Positions 16,322-24,479 of a stretch of DNA of 64,000 bases are shown here, in pieces. Under the pieces are notes generated by a model. It saw nothing but the letters and a program-made list of their open reading frames with translations, was not told the origin of the DNA and ran no database searches. Source of the DNA: Catenulispora sp. GP43 (lineage in GTDB: Bacteria; Actinomycetota; Actinomycetes; Streptomycetales; Catenulisporaceae); assembly GCF_041260665.1 (NCBI RefSeq), contig NZ_JBGCCT010000004.1:248001-312000 (forward strand). The letters are read 5' to 3'. Numbering within the stretch: position 1 is the stretch's first letter; every line of letters starts with the position of its first letter. The position numbers and the translations under genes are program-made.

Positions 16322-16402
16322 TGTCCCCCATCGGGGACCCCCGCTCGTCCGCCCTCGTTCAGCCGGGCTACACGCCCGAGGTATGCCGGCCGGGCGGCCG
16401 GG

Positions 16403-17110
16403 TCAGCTCTTCAGGATCGAGCCGGTGAAATCGCTGTCGTTCTCGTACACGCAGGTGATGTCGTGGTAGCCCTGCGCCCAGGTGCTTTCGTCCGCGTACA
16501 GCATGCTGGGCTGCGCGTTCTGCGGGAGCTTGGACTGGTCGACCTTCGTCTTGGCCGCGTTCTCGCACAGCGGCTGGGCGTTGGTCGTCAGGTCGTCGTC
16601 GCTCGGGGCGACCGAGGTCGCGCCGGGGTAGGTGAAGCTGTAGAAGGCCTGGGCGTTGTGCGGCTGGGTGCAAGGGATCGCCTTCACCGAGTCGAAAGCC
16701 ACCGAGGCGTCCGTGGGCTTCTCGTAGCAGTCGCCGGCCCGCAGGCTGACGGCGTCGAGGTTGCCGCTCTTGCTGATGGTGCCGCTGGAGTCGCGGTGCG
16801 ACTTGTGGGCGTTGGTCACCAGCCAGCTGACGCCGCCGATGATCAGGACCACGACGAAGATCCCGGCGCGGATGTACACGAGCATCGGACCGCGCCGGCG
16901 CTTGGGCGCCGGACCGTAGGCGCCGGCACCGCCGCTGCCGTACGGGTTCTGCGGCTGGGCGTAAGGATTCTGCGGCTGGCCATAGGGATTCTGCTGCTGG
17001 CCATACGGGTTCTGCGCCCCATAAGGCATCTGGTCCTGTACCGGCGCGGAATTCCCGCCGGAACCAGATATGCCCTGGTAAGGCGACTGGTTTGGTTGAG
17101 GTTCGGTCAT
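16403..17110 (-). CDS. Septum_form-domain membrane protein with PYGQ-rich N-terminus
   Basis: 235 residues. Residues 1-70 are low-complexity with repeated QNPYGQ/QNPYAQ units. A single membrane helix follows a basic KRRRGP stop-transfer-like segment (about 78-97). The exported domain has paired cysteines in the pattern LRAGDCYEKP, VKAIPCTQPHNAQ, PLCENA and DITCVY, as in the PF13845 'septum formation' domain. Localisation is a type II membrane protein with an extracellular disulphide-bonded domain. The exact function is not known. Confidence 0.75.
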   Translation of the reverse strand: MTEPQPNQSPYQGISGSGGNSAPVQDQMPYGAQNPYGQQQNPYGQPQNPYAQPQNPYGSGGAGAYGPAPKRRRGPMLVYIRAGIFVVVLIIGGVSWLVTNAHKSHRDSSGTISKSGNLDAVSLRAGDCYEKPTDASVAFDSVKAIPCTQPHNAQAFYSFTYPGATSVAPSDDDLTTNAQPLCENAAKTKVDQSKLPQNAQPSMLYADESTWAQGYHDITCVYENDSDFTGSILKS

Positions 17111-17191
17111 GGCGGTGAACTGTAGTGGACCGCGCCGACAGCGTATTGCTCACTTGACACACTGATGATCGATGCCTGAATCATCCCGAAA

Positions 17192-18076
17192 TCAGGCCAG
17201 GGTCTCGGACTCCTCCATCGACTCCACCGACGGCAGCAGCGGCGCCAGCTCCGGCAGCTCGTCGAGGGTGCGCATGCCCATCTTCTCCAGGAACAGCAGC
17301 GTGGTCCGGTACAGGATGGCGCCGGAGTCCACGTCGGAGCCGGCCTCCTCGATCAGCCCGCGGGTCAGCAGGGTGCGCATGACGCCGTCGCAGTTCACGC
17401 CGCGCACCGCGGAGATCCGCGAGCGGCTGACCGGCTGGCGGTAGGCGACCACCGCGAGGGTCTCCAGCGCGGGCTGGCTGAGCTTGGCCTGCTGGCCGTC
17501 GAGCACGAACTTCTCCACCAGCGGAGCGCACGCCGCCCGGGTGTAGAACCGCCAGCCGCCGGCGACCTGGCGCAGGTCGAAGCCGCGCTGCTGCTCGGTG
17601 TACTCGGCGGCCAGCTCCTGCAGGGTCTGGACGACCTCGTCGCGCGGGCGCTCGGTGATCTGGGCCAGGACCACGTCGGCCACCGGCTCCTCGACCACCA
17701 GGAGGATGGCCTCCAGGCACTGGCGCAGGGGCGGCAGGGGGGCCATGTCGGTGGAGAGCTGCCAGGTGGCGTCGTCGAGGGCGTCCAGGGACGGCTCGAC
17801 GGGGGAAGGCTTGGTGGGGGAAGGCTTGGTGGCGGCAGTCTCGGCGCGCGGCGCCGGGAGCGGGGACTTGGCCTCGCTGCGGGGGGCGGGCAGGCCGGGG
17901 CGGGCAGGGCTGCCGGCGGCCGGAGGCGCTCCAGAATCGGCTTCGGAGGCCTGGTCAGGCGCGGCGGCGGAAGGCAGTTCGGCAGCCTGGTCGGGCGCGG
18001 TACCTCCCTCGCCCTCGCCACCCTGCTCAGCACCGGCCGCGTACTCCGGGCTCTCGTACTCCCAGTCGTCGCTCAT
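17192..18076 (-). CDS. scpB: Segregation and condensation protein B
   Basis: 294 residues from the ATG at 18076, which shares ATGA with the scpA stop. The longer upstream extension of this frame is a shadow of scpA. Residues 1-125 form a Pro/Ala/Glu-rich disordered region, longer than usual. The two winged-helix domains follow: CLEAILLVVEEPVADVVLAQ, and ALETLAVVAYRQPVSRSRIS with VNCDGVMRTLLTRGLI, all typical of ScpB. It binds ScpA to form the kleisin module of SMC condensin in chromosome compaction. Confidence 0.9.
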   Translation of the reverse strand: MSDDWEYESPEYAAGAEQGGEGEGGTAPDQAAELPSAAAPDQASEADSGAPPAAGSPARPGLPAPRSEAKSPLPAPRAETAATKPSPTKPSPVEPSLDALDDATWQLSTDMAPLPPLRQCLEAILLVVEEPVADVVLAQITERPRDEVVQTLQELAAEYTEQQRGFDLRQVAGGWRFYTRAACAPLVEKFVLDGQQAKLSQPALETLAVVAYRQPVSRSRISAVRGVNCDGVMRTLLTRGLIEEAGSDVDSGAILYRTTLLFLEKMGMRTLDELPELAPLLPSVESMEESETLA

Positions 18077-19080
18077 TCCGGCTCTCCCGCTTCCCACTGC
18101 TCGTCCTCGTCCAGCACGTCCAGCACGTCCAGTTCGTCCAACCCGTCCGGTTCCTCCGGCGCCTCCTCGGCCGGGGCGCTGCGGTCGAACTCGTCCACCG
18201 CGACCTTCAGCTCGCCCTCCTCGGTGCCGGTCCAGGAGACCGTCAGCTCGGCGAACGCGTCCGGCTGGTCGAGCATCACCGCGGTCTCGCGGAACAGCTC
18301 CAGCAGGCCGAGGAAGCGCGCGACGATCGTCAGGGTGTCCGGGGCGTCCTCGCACAGCTTCTGGAAGGAGGCCTTGCGGAACTCGCGCATCTTCGCGATC
18401 AGGACCGCCACCTGCTCGCGGACGCTCACGGCGCTGCCGTGCAGGTGCGTGACCGACACCTCGGGCGGGGTCTTGGGCGTCATCGCCTTCACCGCCAGGG
18501 CCGCGAACTGCTCCGGGGTGAGGTTGATGATCACCTCGGGGAGCAGGTCGGCGAAGGAGGGCTCCAGCTTCACCGCGCGGGGGAACATGCGGCCGGCGGT
18601 GGCGTGGCGGTGGCCCAGTTCGGTGGCGACCTGCTTGTACGCCTTGTACTGCAGCAGGCGGGCGAACAGCAGGTCGCGGGCCTCCAGCAGGGCCAGGTCG
18701 CCCTCGTCCTCGACCTCGGCGGCCGGCAGCAGGCGCGCGGCCTTCAGGTCCAGCAGGGTGGCCGCGATGACCAGGAACTCCGAGGCCTGGTCCAGGTCCC
18801 AGGAGTCGCCCAGGGCCCGGATGTGGGCGATGAACTCGTCGGTGACCTTGGACAGCGCCAGCGTGGTGACGTCCAGCTTGTGCTTGGCGATCAGGCCCAG
18901 GAGCAGGTCGAAGGGGCCCTCGAACTCCGGCAGGCTGACCTGGAAGCCGTCGACGCGCGTCGCGCCGCCTTCGGCCTGGCCGGTCTCGGCCGGCTGAGCC
19001 GTCCCGGCCGCCTCGGCCGCCCCGGTGGCGGGGCCGGCCGGCGCCGGGGCCTGTTCGGCGGAGGCTGCTTCCAGAGTCAC
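18073..19080 (-). CDS. scpA: Segregation and condensation protein A (kleisin)
   Basis: 335 residues from a GTG. After a Pro/Ala/Glu-rich leader (1-45) comes the family signature VSLPEFEGPFDLLLGLIAKHKLD, split here as FEGPFDLLLGLI and KHKLDVTTL. FLVIAATLLDLKAARLLP forms the SMC-neck-binding helices, and a C-terminal winged helix has FLGLLELFRE. The tail is very acidic (DELDVLDVLDEDEQWE). It bridges SMC heads with ScpB. The 4-bp overlap with scpB and nearby parA place it in a chromosome-maintenance operon. Confidence 0.92.
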   Translation of the reverse strand: MTLEAASAEQAPAPAGPATGAAEAAGTAQPAETGQAEGGATRVDGFQVSLPEFEGPFDLLLGLIAKHKLDVTTLALSKVTDEFIAHIRALGDSWDLDQASEFLVIAATLLDLKAARLLPAAEVEDEGDLALLEARDLLFARLLQYKAYKQVATELGHRHATAGRMFPRAVKLEPSFADLLPEVIINLTPEQFAALAVKAMTPKTPPEVSVTHLHGSAVSVREQVAVLIAKMREFRKASFQKLCEDAPDTLTIVARFLGLLELFRETAVMLDQPDAFAELTVSWTGTEEGELKVAVDEFDRSAPAEEAPEEPDGLDELDVLDVLDEDEQWEAGEPE

Positions 19081-19096
19081 GCTTGCACTCTAGCGG

Positions 19097-19774
19097 TCAC
19101 CCGCCGGCGGACAGCCGCTTGACCAGGATGCTGTCCCGGCCGCGCGCGTCGAGGTCGGCCAGCAGCGCGGCCACCGCCTCGCGGACGATGCGACCGCGGT
19201 CCACCGCCAGGCCGTACTCGCCGCGCAGCATGATGCGCGCGTGCTCCAGGCCGAGGAGCTCGTCCGGGGACACGTAGACGGTGATCTTCTCGTCGTGGCG
19301 TTCGCGGCCGCTGGGCCGGCGCGGGGCCGTGACCTTGCGGGCCGGGGCTGACGGAGCCGGGGGCGCGGTCTGAGCCGGAGCCGTCGGGGCGGCAGCCGGC
19401 GACGCCGGTTCGCCCGAGACCGCCGCGGACGTCTGCCCCCTGGACGTAGACGCCGACATAGACGTAGACGCCGACGCCGACGCGGACCCGGCCTGGTCGG
19501 CCGAGGCCGCCGGAGCCGGGACGGCCTTGGCCGAACCCTTGGTCCCGGGGGCGCTTCCGGCCGTGCCACCGGCACTCACCGAGCCGTCAGAGCCACCCGA
19601 GCCGACGGTGTTCGCCGCCGCGACGGAGGCGGTGTGCCCCCGCTCGCGGCCGGGGCGCTCGGCACCGGCTCCGGCTCCGGCACCGTCCTCACCGTGAGCC
19701 TCGCGCGCTTCGCGCACGAGCGTCCCGTTGCCGGCGGTCGTCCGGAACAGCTCGTCAGCCGCGGGCATCCTCAC
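19097..19774 (-). CDS. ParA-adjacent protein with C-terminal ribbon-helix-helix-like domain
   Basis: 225 residues from a GTG that shares GTGA with the parA stop; an ATG at 19768 is the alternative. The first ~150 residues are low-complexity Ala/Ser/Gly/Pro. The conserved C-terminus runs from about 160: RHDEKITVYVSPDELLG, LEHARIMLRGEYG and VDRGRIVREAVAALLADL. The strand (KITVYVSPDE) followed by two helices looks like a ribbon-helix-helix DNA-binding fold, as in ParG-type partners of ParA. The DNA-binding role is inferred. Coupling to parA and position before scpA support a segregation function. Confidence 0.7.
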   Translation of the reverse strand: MRMPAADELFRTTAGNGTLVREAREAHGEDGAGAGAGAERPGRERGHTASVAAANTVGSGGSDGSVSAGGTAGSAPGTKGSAKAVPAPAASADQAGSASASASTSMSASTSRGQTSAAVSGEPASPAAAPTAPAQTAPPAPSAPARKVTAPRRPSGRERHDEKITVYVSPDELLGLEHARIMLRGEYGLAVDRGRIVREAVAALLADLDARGRDSILVKRLSAGG

Positions 19775-20925
19775 CCGGCGTGGCACCGGACCAGAACCTC
19801 CCTCGCCAGCTGGCGGTAGGCGGCGGCGCCCACCGAGGCCGAGGCGTACGAGGTGATGGGCTCGCCGGCGACGGTGGTCTCCGGGAAGCGGACGGTGCGG
19901 CCGATCACGGTGTGGAACACCTGCGGGCCGAAGGCCTGCACCACGCGGGCCAGCACCTCCCGGCCGTGCACGGTGCGGGCGTCGTACATGGTGGCCAGGA
20001 TGCCGTCGAGCTCCAGCTCCGGGTTCAGCCGCTCGCGGACCTTCTCGATGGTCTCGGTGAGCAGCGCCACGCCGCGCAGCGCGAAGAACTCGCACTCCAG
20101 CGGGACGATCACGCTGTGCGCGGCCGTCAGGGCGTTGACGGTGAGCAGGCCCAGGGAGGGCTGGCAGTCGATGATGATGAAGTCGTAGTCCTGCATCACC
20201 GGCTTGAGCGTGCGGGCCAGCGCCGACTCGCGGGCGACCTCGGTGACCAGCTGCACCTCGGCGGCGGACAGGTCGATGTTGGACGGCAGCAGGTCCATGC
20301 CCGGCGTCACCGTCTTGAGCAGCACGTCCTCGACGTTCACCCCGCGGTGCATCAGCAGGTTGTAGACCGTGCGGTCCAGCTCCATCGGGTTCACGCCCAG
20401 GCCCACCGACAGCGCGCCCTGCGGGTCGAAGTCGACCAGCAGCACCTTCTGCCCGTACTCGGCCAGCGCGGCGCCCAGGTTGATGGTCGACGTGGTCTTC
20501 CCGACGCCGCCCTTCTGGTTGCACATCGCGATGATGCGCGCCGGGCCGTGCTCGACCGGGGGCCGGGGCACCGGGAAGCGCGGCATCGGGCGGCCGGTCG
20601 GCCCCACCCGCTCGCGGCGCTGCGTCGCCGGGTCCGGCGCCAGGGTGGCGGCGTAATCGGGGTCCGGCTCTATCTCCGCGTCCGGGTCGAACCCGTCCTG
20701 GTAGCGGAGTTCGTCCTCGATGATGCCGTAGGGGTCGTCGAACTCCACTCCGGCGCGGGTGGCGTCGGAGGTCTTATCAGTCGTGTTCATCATGTCCTCG
20801 GAACGCTGTGGATTACGAGGAGCAGGCGTGATCCCCGTCTGAGACGCCATCGCGCCGGCGGAGCCGCCCGGGGCGGCGGAGGTCGGTGCGACCACCCGGC
20901 CGGCGGCAAATGTCGACTCATTCAC
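19771..20925 (-). CDS. ParA-family ATPase (chromosome partition/orphan ParA)
   Basis: 384 residues from a GTG preceded by a perfect AAGGAGGT ribosome-binding site 10 nt upstream. Residues 1-125 are a disordered acidic extension. The deviant Walker A KGGVGKTT is at 138-145. Then come VLLVDFDPQGALSVGLG (Walker A'-associated Asp) and FIIIDCQPSLGLL (Walker B). No ParB with its KorB/HTH domain is nearby, so this is not the canonical oriC parAB pair. It is coupled to the RHH-like gene downstream and lies beside scpAB and xerD, a neighbourhood conserved in Streptomyces. Confidence 0.88.
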   Translation of the reverse strand: MNESTFAAGRVVAPTSAAPGGSAGAMASQTGITPAPRNPQRSEDMMNTTDKTSDATRAGVEFDDPYGIIEDELRYQDGFDPDAEIEPDPDYAATLAPDPATQRRERVGPTGRPMPRFPVPRPPVEHGPARIIAMCNQKGGVGKTTSTINLGAALAEYGQKVLLVDFDPQGALSVGLGVNPMELDRTVYNLLMHRGVNVEDVLLKTVTPGMDLLPSNIDLSAAEVQLVTEVARESALARTLKPVMQDYDFIIIDCQPSLGLLTVNALTAAHSVIVPLECEFFALRGVALLTETIEKVRERLNPELELDGILATMYDARTVHGREVLARVVQAFGPQVFHTVIGRTVRFPETTVAGEPITSYASASVGAAAYRQLAREVLVRCHAG

Positions 20926-21197
20926 AAGTCGTTCTACCTCCTTACCGACTTGCCCACTCTCATCGCTGGAGTGACTCTATGGGCACGGTGTCATTACAGC
21001 AAGGCAATGAGACACAGGCGGGTCGTTTCACCCTGGTTCCTGGCGGAAAACGCGAGATAAATCACCCGAACCGGTATGCGGCCCCGCTATCTGTCATCTC
21101 ATATCAGGAGGGTAGGTCACGATCGCGTCTCAGCGTCCGACCGAGCGCCCACCGAAGCCGCGCGCGGCCCCCGTCCCGAATGGTCAGGGTACCGCGA

Positions 21198-22109
21198 TCA
21201 GCTGTTCAGGGCCCTGGGATGGCTGGTCGCGTACACCTCACGCAACCGGTCGACGGTCACCCGGGTGTAGATCTGGGTGGTCGTGGCCGAACTGTGACCC
21301 AACAGCTCCTGCACGGTCCGGATGTCCGCTCCCCCGTCGAGCAGGTGGGTCGCGAAGGAGTGCCGCAGCGTGTGCGGGGAGACCTTGCCGGCCAGGCCCG
21401 CGCGTTCGGCCACCGCGCCGAGGATCGTCCACGCGCCCTGACGCGTCAGCCGGCCGCCGCGCGCGTTGAGGAAAAGCGCTCCGGCGTTCCCCGATCTGGC
21501 TTTGCGCGTCAGTTCCGGACGCAGCCGCACGAGATAGTCGTCGACAGCGCGGCACGCATAGGAGCCGACCGGGACCAGGCGCTGCTTGCCGCCCTTGCCG
21601 TCCAGGATGACCGTGCGGTCCTCGCGGTCGACGTCGTCCACGTCCAGCGCCACCGCCTCGCTCACCCGCGCGCCGGTGCCGTACAGGAACTCCAACAGGG
21701 CCCTGTCGCGCAGGGCCATGGGCTCGTCCGCCTCGGTCGCGGCGAGCAGCCGCTCGACGTCGTCCAGCGGCAGGGCCTTGGGCAGGCGCAGCGGCACCTG
21801 CGGCGGCGGCACGTCATCGGTGACGTCGACACCGGCCCAGCCCTCGGCCAGCCCGAACCGGTGCAGCCCCCGGACCGCGGACATGGTGCGCGCGGCGGAG
21901 GACGCGGCGCCGTCCTGAAGGCTCGCCAGGAACGCCGAGACGTCGGCGCGCTCGATGTCGGCGAAATTTGCACGGCCCCGGGTGTCCAAGAAAACCCTGT
22001 ATCGAGCGAGATCCCGCCGATAGGCCGCGAGCGTGTTGGCGCTCAGGCCACGCTCGACGGACAGGTGCTCCAGGTGGGCCTTCACACGGGATTCGAGGTC
22101 GTCGGACAC
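21198..22109 (-). CDS. xerD: Site-specific tyrosine recombinase XerD
   Basis: 303 residues from a GTG. The N-terminal SAM-like core-binding domain has HLSVERGLSANTLAAYRRDL. All catalytic residues are present: Arg148 (GARVSE), Lys172 (GKGGK), His246 and Arg249 (HTLRHSF), His272 (LGHSS) and nucleophile Tyr281 (TQIYTRV). With XerC it resolves chromosome dimers at dif. The palindrome CTGATCGATCAG (22130-22141) lies just upstream of the start. The 272 bp between xerD and parA hold no gene and probably carry the parA promoter. Confidence 0.93.
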   Translation of the reverse strand: MSDDLESRVKAHLEHLSVERGLSANTLAAYRRDLARYRVFLDTRGRANFADIERADVSAFLASLQDGAASSAARTMSAVRGLHRFGLAEGWAGVDVTDDVPPPQVPLRLPKALPLDDVERLLAATEADEPMALRDRALLEFLYGTGARVSEAVALDVDDVDREDRTVILDGKGGKQRLVPVGSYACRAVDDYLVRLRPELTRKARSGNAGALFLNARGGRLTRQGAWTILGAVAERAGLAGKVSPHTLRHSFATHLLDGGADIRTVQELLGHSSATTTQIYTRVTVDRLREVYATSHPRALNS

Positions 22110-22301
22110 GGGGTCACGGTACCCCGGCCCTGATCGATCAGGTTTCTGATGGGTCGGCAGGTCGGATCGCGTTCCGCTGATGTTTGCTTAGGCCTTCGGC
22201 CGAGGGACTTTACTTGTGGGGGGTGGCATGGCGTAAAACAGTCGTTCCGACATCGTGTCGGAGTGCGTTCGTCACGCATCGGGAAAATGGGGGTTCGGGC
22301 A

Positions 22302-22910
22302 ATGGACTTCAACCAGCTACAGGCCAGACTCGGCCGCAACGGGATGGTCATCGTCGTCGGCGGTCTGCTGATGTTCGTCGACAGCTTCTTCTCCTGGTAC
22401 GGGCTCAGCGGCGGCGGCTCCTCCGAGCTCAAGGCCATGGGCATCCAGACCAGCGTCAGCGCGTGGAGCGCCGGGTTCGGGGCCTGGTTCTCGGTCCTGC
22501 TGCTGCTGGCCGTCGCGGCCGTCGCGGTGCTGGGCGCGCTGGGCCGGCTGCCGTTCGCGCCGCTGATGCTCGGCTTCGTCGAGTTCGCCGGCGGCGCACT
22601 GGCCGCGGTCATCGTGCTCCTGCGGTGGATGACGTACCAGACCGCCTCCGGCGGCGGCGCGAGCGTCGGGGCGCTGTGGGGCACCTACGTGGGCGTGGTC
22701 CTGGCGATCGTCGTCGCGGTGTTCGGCTACCTGGACTTCGTCGCCAAGGGCGGCGACATCAAGAACCTGGGCGCCGTGTTCCAGAACGGGACGGGTCCGC
22801 AGGGGCCTCAGGGTCCGCAGGGCCCTCAGGGGCCGTACGACCAGGGTGGCCCGTACAACCAGGGCCAGGGTCCGTACAACCAGGGCCAGGGTCCGTACAA
22901 CCAGGGGTGA
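22302..22910 (+). CDS. Four-helix membrane protein with collagen-like tail
   Basis: 202 residues from the ATG at 22302; an in-frame ATG at 22287 is possible. Four membrane segments are seen (VIVVGGLLMFVDSFFSWYG, SVLLLLAVAAVAVLGALG, LGFVEFAGGALAAVIVLL and YVGVVLAIVVAVFGYL). The C-terminal tail has GPQ repeats and then three (GPYNQGQ) units. Similar small membrane proteins with Pro/Gly tails are common in Streptomyces but uncharacterised. It is transcribed alone, and a hairpin terminator follows. Confidence 0.75.
   Translation: MDFNQLQARLGRNGMVIVVGGLLMFVDSFFSWYGLSGGGSSELKAMGIQTSVSAWSAGFGAWFSVLLLLAVAAVAVLGALGRLPFAPLMLGFVEFAGGALAAVIVLLRWMTYQTASGGGASVGALWGTYVGVVLAIVVAVFGYLDFVAKGGDIKNLGAVFQNGTGPQGPQGPQGPQGPYDQGGPYNQGQGPYNQGQGPYNQG
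22796..22910 (+). repeat. Tandem repeats encoding a GPQ/GPYNQGQ tail
   Basis: A 9-bp unit (CAGGGTCCG/CAGGGCCCT type) is repeated four times, then a 21-bp unit CCGTACAACCAGGGCCAGGG is repeated about three times. The stop codon lies in the last partial unit. Confidence 0.9.
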
Positions 22911-22931
22911 CCCGGCTTGGGCAAAGGACGG

Positions 22932-22967
22932 TGAGAAGGGCCCCGGCTTACGCCGCGGCCCTTCTCA
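22932..22967. terminator. Hairpin terminator between membrane protein and ald
   Basis: An 11-bp perfect stem TGAGAAGGGCC/GGCCCTTCTCA with a 14-nt loop, followed by GTGCTTTG. It lies between convergent genes. Confidence 0.8.
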
Positions 22968-22989
22968 GTGCTTTGTCACAGTCGCGGTG

Positions 22990-23045
22990 CTACGCCGGCA
23001 CCTCGCCCTGCTTCGCAGTACTACGCCAGCACCTCGTCCAGCTTC
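22990..23045. repeat. Imperfect duplication of the ald 3' end including its stop
   Basis: Two 25-bp units (22990-23014 and 23021-23045) match at 22 of 25 positions. The inner copy encodes the last seven residues KLDEVLA plus TAG; the outer copy would read KQGEVPA plus TAG but lies beyond the stop. Confidence 0.85.
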
Positions 23046-24136
23046 AGCGAGGGCAGGTCGTGCGCCTCGCCGACCTGCGGGTAGGTCAGCTGGCCGTCGT
23101 GCGTGTTCAGGCCCAGGGCCAGGGCGTGGTCGCGCTGGCAGGCTTCCTTCCAGCCGTGGTTCGCGATCTCGACCGCGTACGGCAGCGTGACGTTGGTCAG
23201 CGCGTAGGTGGAGGTGTAGGGCACGGCGCCGGGCATGTTGGCGACGCAGTAGAAGACCGAGTCGTGGACCTGGAAGGTCGGCTCGGCGTGCGTGGTCGGG
23301 TGCGAGTCCTCGAAGCAGCCGCCCTGGTCGATGGCGATGTCCACGAGCACCGAGCCCGGCTTCATGCGCGAGACCAGCTCGTTGCTGACCAGCTTGGGCG
23401 CCTTGGCGCCGGGGACCAGGACCGCGCCGATGACCAGGTCGGCGTCCAGGCAGGCCTGCTCGATCTCGAAGGCGTTGGAGGCCAGGGTCTGGATCGAGCC
23501 GAACTGGTCGGCGTCCACCTGGCGCAGCCGGGAGATGCTCTTGTCGAGCAGCTTCACCTGGGCGCCCATGCCCTTGGCGACGAGCGCGGCGTTGATGCCG
23601 GACACGCCGCCGCCGATGACCACCACGTTCGCGGCCTGCACGCCGGGCACGCCGCCCATCAGCACGCCGCGGCCGCCGTTGGCCTTCTGCAGGGTGGCAG
23701 CGCCGACCTGGGCCGCCATCCGGCCGGCCACCTCGGACATCGGGGCCAGCAGCGGCAGCGAGCCGTCGGGCAGCTGCACGGTCTCGTAGGCGATGGCGGT
23801 GATGCCGGAGTCCAGCAGCGCGTCGGTGCACTCGCGGGAGGCGGCCAGGTGCAGGTAGGTGAACAGCACCTGGTCGCGGCGCATGCGGTGGTACTCGGCC
23901 GCGATCGGCTCCTTGACCTTCAGGATCAGGTCGCCGGTGGCCCAGACCTCGTCGGCGGTGTCCAGGATCGTCGCGCCCGCGGCGACGTACTGCTCGTCGG
24001 ACAGGGAGGAGCCGGCGCCGGCGTCCTTCTCGACGAAGACCTCGTGGCCGTTGCGGACCAGCTCGTGGACCCCGGAGGGGGTGATCGCGACACGGAACTC
24101 GTTGTTCTTGAGCTCGCGGGGAACGCCGACCTTCAT
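23021..24136 (-). CDS. ald: Alanine dehydrogenase
   Basis: 371 residues from the ATG at 24136, exactly the usual family length; the open frame extends to 24217 but without homology. The N-terminus is MKVGVPRELKNNEFRVAI. The NAD-binding motif is GGGVSGINAALVAKGMG. Substrate-site residues lie in LILKVKEP and LFTYLHLAAS, and Asp/Asn in NMPGAVPYTSTYALTN. The enzyme reversibly deaminates L-alanine to pyruvate with NAD and links carbon to nitrogen metabolism. AAGGA lies 12 nt before the start. Confidence 0.95.
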   Translation of the reverse strand: MKVGVPRELKNNEFRVAITPSGVHELVRNGHEVFVEKDAGAGSSLSDEQYVAAGATILDTADEVWATGDLILKVKEPIAAEYHRMRRDQVLFTYLHLAASRECTDALLDSGITAIAYETVQLPDGSLPLLAPMSEVAGRMAAQVGAATLQKANGGRGVLMGGVPGVQAANVVVIGGGVSGINAALVAKGMGAQVKLLDKSISRLRQVDADQFGSIQTLASNAFEIEQACLDADLVIGAVLVPGAKAPKLVSNELVSRMKPGSVLVDIAIDQGGCFEDSHPTTHAEPTFQVHDSVFYCVANMPGAVPYTSTYALTNVTLPYAVEIANHGWKEACQRDHALALGLNTHDGQLTYPQVGEAHDLPSLKLDEVLA

Positions 24137-24471
24137 GGCGACCAGATCCTTCGTTCGGTTCGGTACGGCGCCGACCTCGCTGTCGGCCCCGAGTGTGCAT
24201 AGAAACGCCTGAGACACCCGATACGTGAGGAAATGCGATCGAGTGACCGACTCGTACTCAAGGTGTTGTGGTGAGTGTATCTCCGCGTGACCGGCTCGAT
24301 CGGTTACAGCATGTCAGGCCGGAGGCCGGAATTCGTACGAGGTGCAGGGCCCCACACCTGGCGATCGAAGGCCGCCGAGGTCATCGCCCTGGGGAAGACA
24401 GGCGAAACCCCGCCCGCCTCGTGTCTTCGAGGCGGGCTGGGTCAGCGGTCTTGTGGGTCACCCCCTGCGGG
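24137..24471. other. Gene-free region between rtcB stop and ald start
   Basis: 335 bp with no credible coding frame. It holds the rtcB terminator hairpin (24412-24437), a short duplication at the rtcB stop, and the ald leader with an inverted repeat CGAGT-GACCG-ACTCG at 24240-24254 that may be an operator. No clear promoter consensus was identified. Confidence 0.6.
24412..24437 (-). terminator. rtcB terminator hairpin
   Basis: A 10-bp stem GCCCGCCTCG/CGAGGCGGGC with a 6-nt loop, followed on the minus strand by GGGGTTTCGCC. It lies 35 bp after the rtcB stop. Confidence 0.75.
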
Positions 24472-24479
24472 TCACCCCT
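24452..24479. repeat. Perfectly adjacent 14-bp duplication spanning the rtcB stop
   Basis: TGTGGGTCACCCCC (24452-24465) and TGCGGGTCACCCCT (24466-24479) match at 12 of 14 positions. The TGA stop of rtcB is in the second unit and is repeated in the first. Confidence 0.8.

Noticed and set aside
22796-22910. Possible CRISPR-like array
   Set aside because: The repeats are contiguous, coding and lack spacers; they encode a GPQ/GPYNQGQ tail.
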